Source: CAYVLA01 sp964549615 [NCBI: uncultured Thermococci archaeon]
GTDB taxonomy: Archaea; CAYQAE01; CAYVLA01
DNA: 64,000 bases
Assembly: GCA_964549615.1 (NCBI GenBank)
Contig: CAZJVP010000088.1
Coordinates: 1-64,000, forward strand
Direction of reading: 5' to 3'
Shown: positions 62,877 through 64,000 of the stretch, piece by piece
Position numbering within the stretch: position 1 is the first letter of the stretch
Layout of the letters: every line of letters begins with the position of its first letter
Program-made: the position numbers and the translations under genes
Notes under the pieces: generated by a model
The model's input: the letters and a program-made list of their open reading frames with translations, nothing else
Database searches by the model: none
What the model was told of the DNA's origin: nothing

Positions 62877-63184
62877 GAAACCCGGATAGGACGGGAGAAG
62901 AAAAACCCTTTTCCTCCCCAAACTCGTAATCCGGCGGGAAGCCTCAAACCCCCGCCGCCGTTCCGGACAACGCGCAAGTTGACGGGCTGGGACCTGGAAG
63001 GCCCTCGAGACTCTGTCAACCACAGGACGAGGCGCGATTCTTCCAGTGTAGGAGGGCCAGCTCGCCTCCAGGCCGGTCACGCGAACCAGCCCCCTCACCG
63101 CATTCGGCCCGGTCTCCCGGACGCGGTTCTCCAACTCGAGGACGACCTTAGTGAGCTTTCAACGTCATGACAACGGAGCTGGGC
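62877..63184. other. Gap between the JAMM and MoaD-like genes
   Basis: About 308 nt. The JAMM frame stays open here but shows no conserved residues, so I treat it as the leader/promoter region; an A-rich GAGGAAAAGGG stretch lies near 62910 on the minus strand. No other gene or RNA is seen. Confidence 0.35.
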
Positions 63185-63463
63185 CTAACCACCAGCGGAG
63201 GCGGGCAGGATGCTCACCACATCGCCCTCGGATAGGACCGTGCGCGATCCAGCTGAGAGTTGGACGCTCAGCCCATTTAGAAGAACGGAGAGGCCAGGGG
63301 GTATCGCACCACCTGAGGAGATGAGCTTGGACCGACCTTTGATCCTGCCCTGCAGGAGCCGGAGCAGATCGCCGACGTCTGAGCCTGACCGCAGTCTGAC
63401 GTCGAACTCATGGCCCAGGGCTCTTCCGAGCTGCGCGAATGCCCTCACCCTCACCCTAATCAT
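63185..63463 (-). CDS. MoaD/ThiS-like (SAMP-type) protein ending in Gly-Gly
   Basis: 92 residues from the ATG at 63463, inside the end of the AOR gene (overlap 8 nt). It has a beta-grasp pattern: MIRVRVRAFAQLGRALG, FDVRLRSGSDVGDLLRLL, PGLSVLLNGLSV, LSEGDVVSILPASAGG. The C-terminal GG with nothing after it is the activated form used by MoaD for sulfur transfer and by archaeal SAMPs for protein conjugation. Behind a tungsten enzyme gene, a cofactor role (molybdopterin/tungstopterin synthase small subunit) is likely; the nearby JAMM protease leaves a SAMP role open. Confidence 0.8.
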   Translation of the reverse strand: MIRVRVRAFAQLGRALGHEFDVRLRSGSDVGDLLRLLQGRIKGRSKLISSGGAIPPGLSVLLNGLSVQLSAGSRTVLSEGDVVSILPASAGG

Positions 63464-64000
63464 GCTGACCACCTTTGCCGTGGATCTGCTCGGAGACAAA
63501 ATCCAACCCGAGGCTGGCAAGCTTCTCCCTAGTCGGAACGCCGTCCTTGGTCCACCCGCAGAGGGCGTAGTATTCGTCCAGCATCTCGTCCAAGCGAACC
63601 ACCAAGCCCCTGCAAGGACCCACATCGTGGGGCTCTTTCAAACAACGATCAGGCAGCGAGTCGTCCTTTCTGCGGAAGCCTTCCCTGACGTTGAAAGCCC
63701 TCGTCAGATTGTCGATCCTTTCACCGATCCTGAGGAACTCGTCCAGATCCTTGAACTCGAAGCCAGTCGCGGCCGTCACCATCTTCTGCACCAGCGCCTC
63801 GTCGAAGGCGAAGGATGCGAATAGGCAAAGGCCGCTGGAATCCCACGCGACGGCTATGTTCTGTGTGCCCCTTTTGACCTCGGATGCCTTGCCCTCGATC
63901 GTCCTTGGGTCCATCGCATTCCAGCCAAGCATCTCCTTCCCAGCCGTCCAGGGCCTAAGGTGGCAGGCCCCTCTGTCGGACCGCGCGTAGGCGAGTCCCA
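63456..64000 (-). CDS. aor: Aldehyde ferredoxin oxidoreductase, C-terminal part (cut by window edge)
   Basis: About 181 codons visible. GLAYARSDRGACHLRP is the domain 2 signature of the AOR family, followed by TQNIAVAWDSSGLCLFASF (the loop with the last 4Fe-4S Cys) and IDNLTRAFNVREGF. The enzyme oxidises aldehydes to acids with a tungstopterin and ferredoxin. The downstream MoaD-like gene overlaps its stop, a common arrangement in archaea. The N-terminal half lies outside the window. Confidence 0.92.
   Translation of the reverse strand, partial: GLAYARSDRGACHLRPWTAGKEMLGWNAMDPRTIEGKASEVKRGTQNIAVAWDSSGLCLFASFAFDEALVQKMVTAATGFEFKDLDEFLRIGERIDNLTRAFNVREGFRRKDDSLPDRCLKEPHDVGPCRGLVVRLDEMLDEYYALCGWTKDGVPTREKLASLGLDFVSEQIHGKGGQHD

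Overview
The window reads as archaeal chromosomal DNA, moderately GC-rich, from a euryarchaeal-type lineage. Evidence: RadA beside a multi-OB-fold RPA, ABCE1/Rli1, archaeal-type cytidylate kinase, GatA, an archaeosortase, TATA boxes about 25-30 nt upstream of starts (several apparently leaderless genes), and a tandem-fused EndA tRNA-splicing endonuclease of the alpha2 type. A Thermoplasmata-like affiliation is possible, but the sequence alone cannot settle it. Both edges cut genes: a malate dehydrogenase on the left and an aldehyde ferredoxin oxidoreductase on the right.

Region 1 (0-30 kb) is accessory DNA rich in secreted and membrane proteins. Its core is an A-B-C gene triad present twice in opposite orientation (270-3464 minus; 13847-16998 plus). 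A is a secreted protein with a divergent ThuA/GATase1-like domain, a helical region, one C-terminal membrane helix and a short [RK]R[RK]LYR tail. B is a membrane-anchored protein of unknown fold. C is a second ThuA-like protein with a C-terminal membrane helix. Three further stand-alone A paralogues lie at 9416, 18592 and 21496, and a larger secreted ThuA-like protein at 27944. Between them are two FG-GAP/VCBS propeller proteins (one with an archaeosortase-type C-terminal signal), a membrane-anchored propeller with a cysteine-rich cytoplasmic tail, a secreted TIM-barrel hydrolase-like protein, a ZIP metal transporter, a frameshifted esterase, a radical SAM/SPASM-bicupin fusion, three AbrB/VapB-PIN toxin-antitoxin modules, gene relics, and a type II tRNA with a D-loop intron plus a second insert in the anticodon region.

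Region 2 (29.7-43 kb) is mostly housekeeping: IleRS, cytidylate kinase, GatA, RadA, RPA, a zinc protein, HisA and HisB. It also carries an unusual fusion of a ChbG/YdjC deacetylase to a ceramidase-like domain.

Region 3 (42-59 kb) is an envelope and surface-glycan cluster: a DPM1-like GT2, a MacB/LolCDE-type ABC ATPase and permease, a 2079-residue fusion (FtsX permease, long Ig-like ectodomain, ArnT-like GT-C domain), an ArnD-like deacetylase, a GT4, a dead EamA-type gene, an archaeosortase with a neighbouring membrane protein, a GH99-like protein with a C-terminal CBM9-like domain, and a UDP-ManNAc-type dehydrogenase. The GT2 + ArnD + GT-C set resembles the bacterial Arn lipid-linked aminosugar pathway.

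Region 4 (58.7-64 kb) holds EndA, ABCE1, a HAD phosphatase, a JAMM/MPN protease, a MoaD-like protein ending in Gly-Gly, and the AOR. Several single-base frameshifts sit in or near G runs, so assembly or sequencing error should be considered for them.
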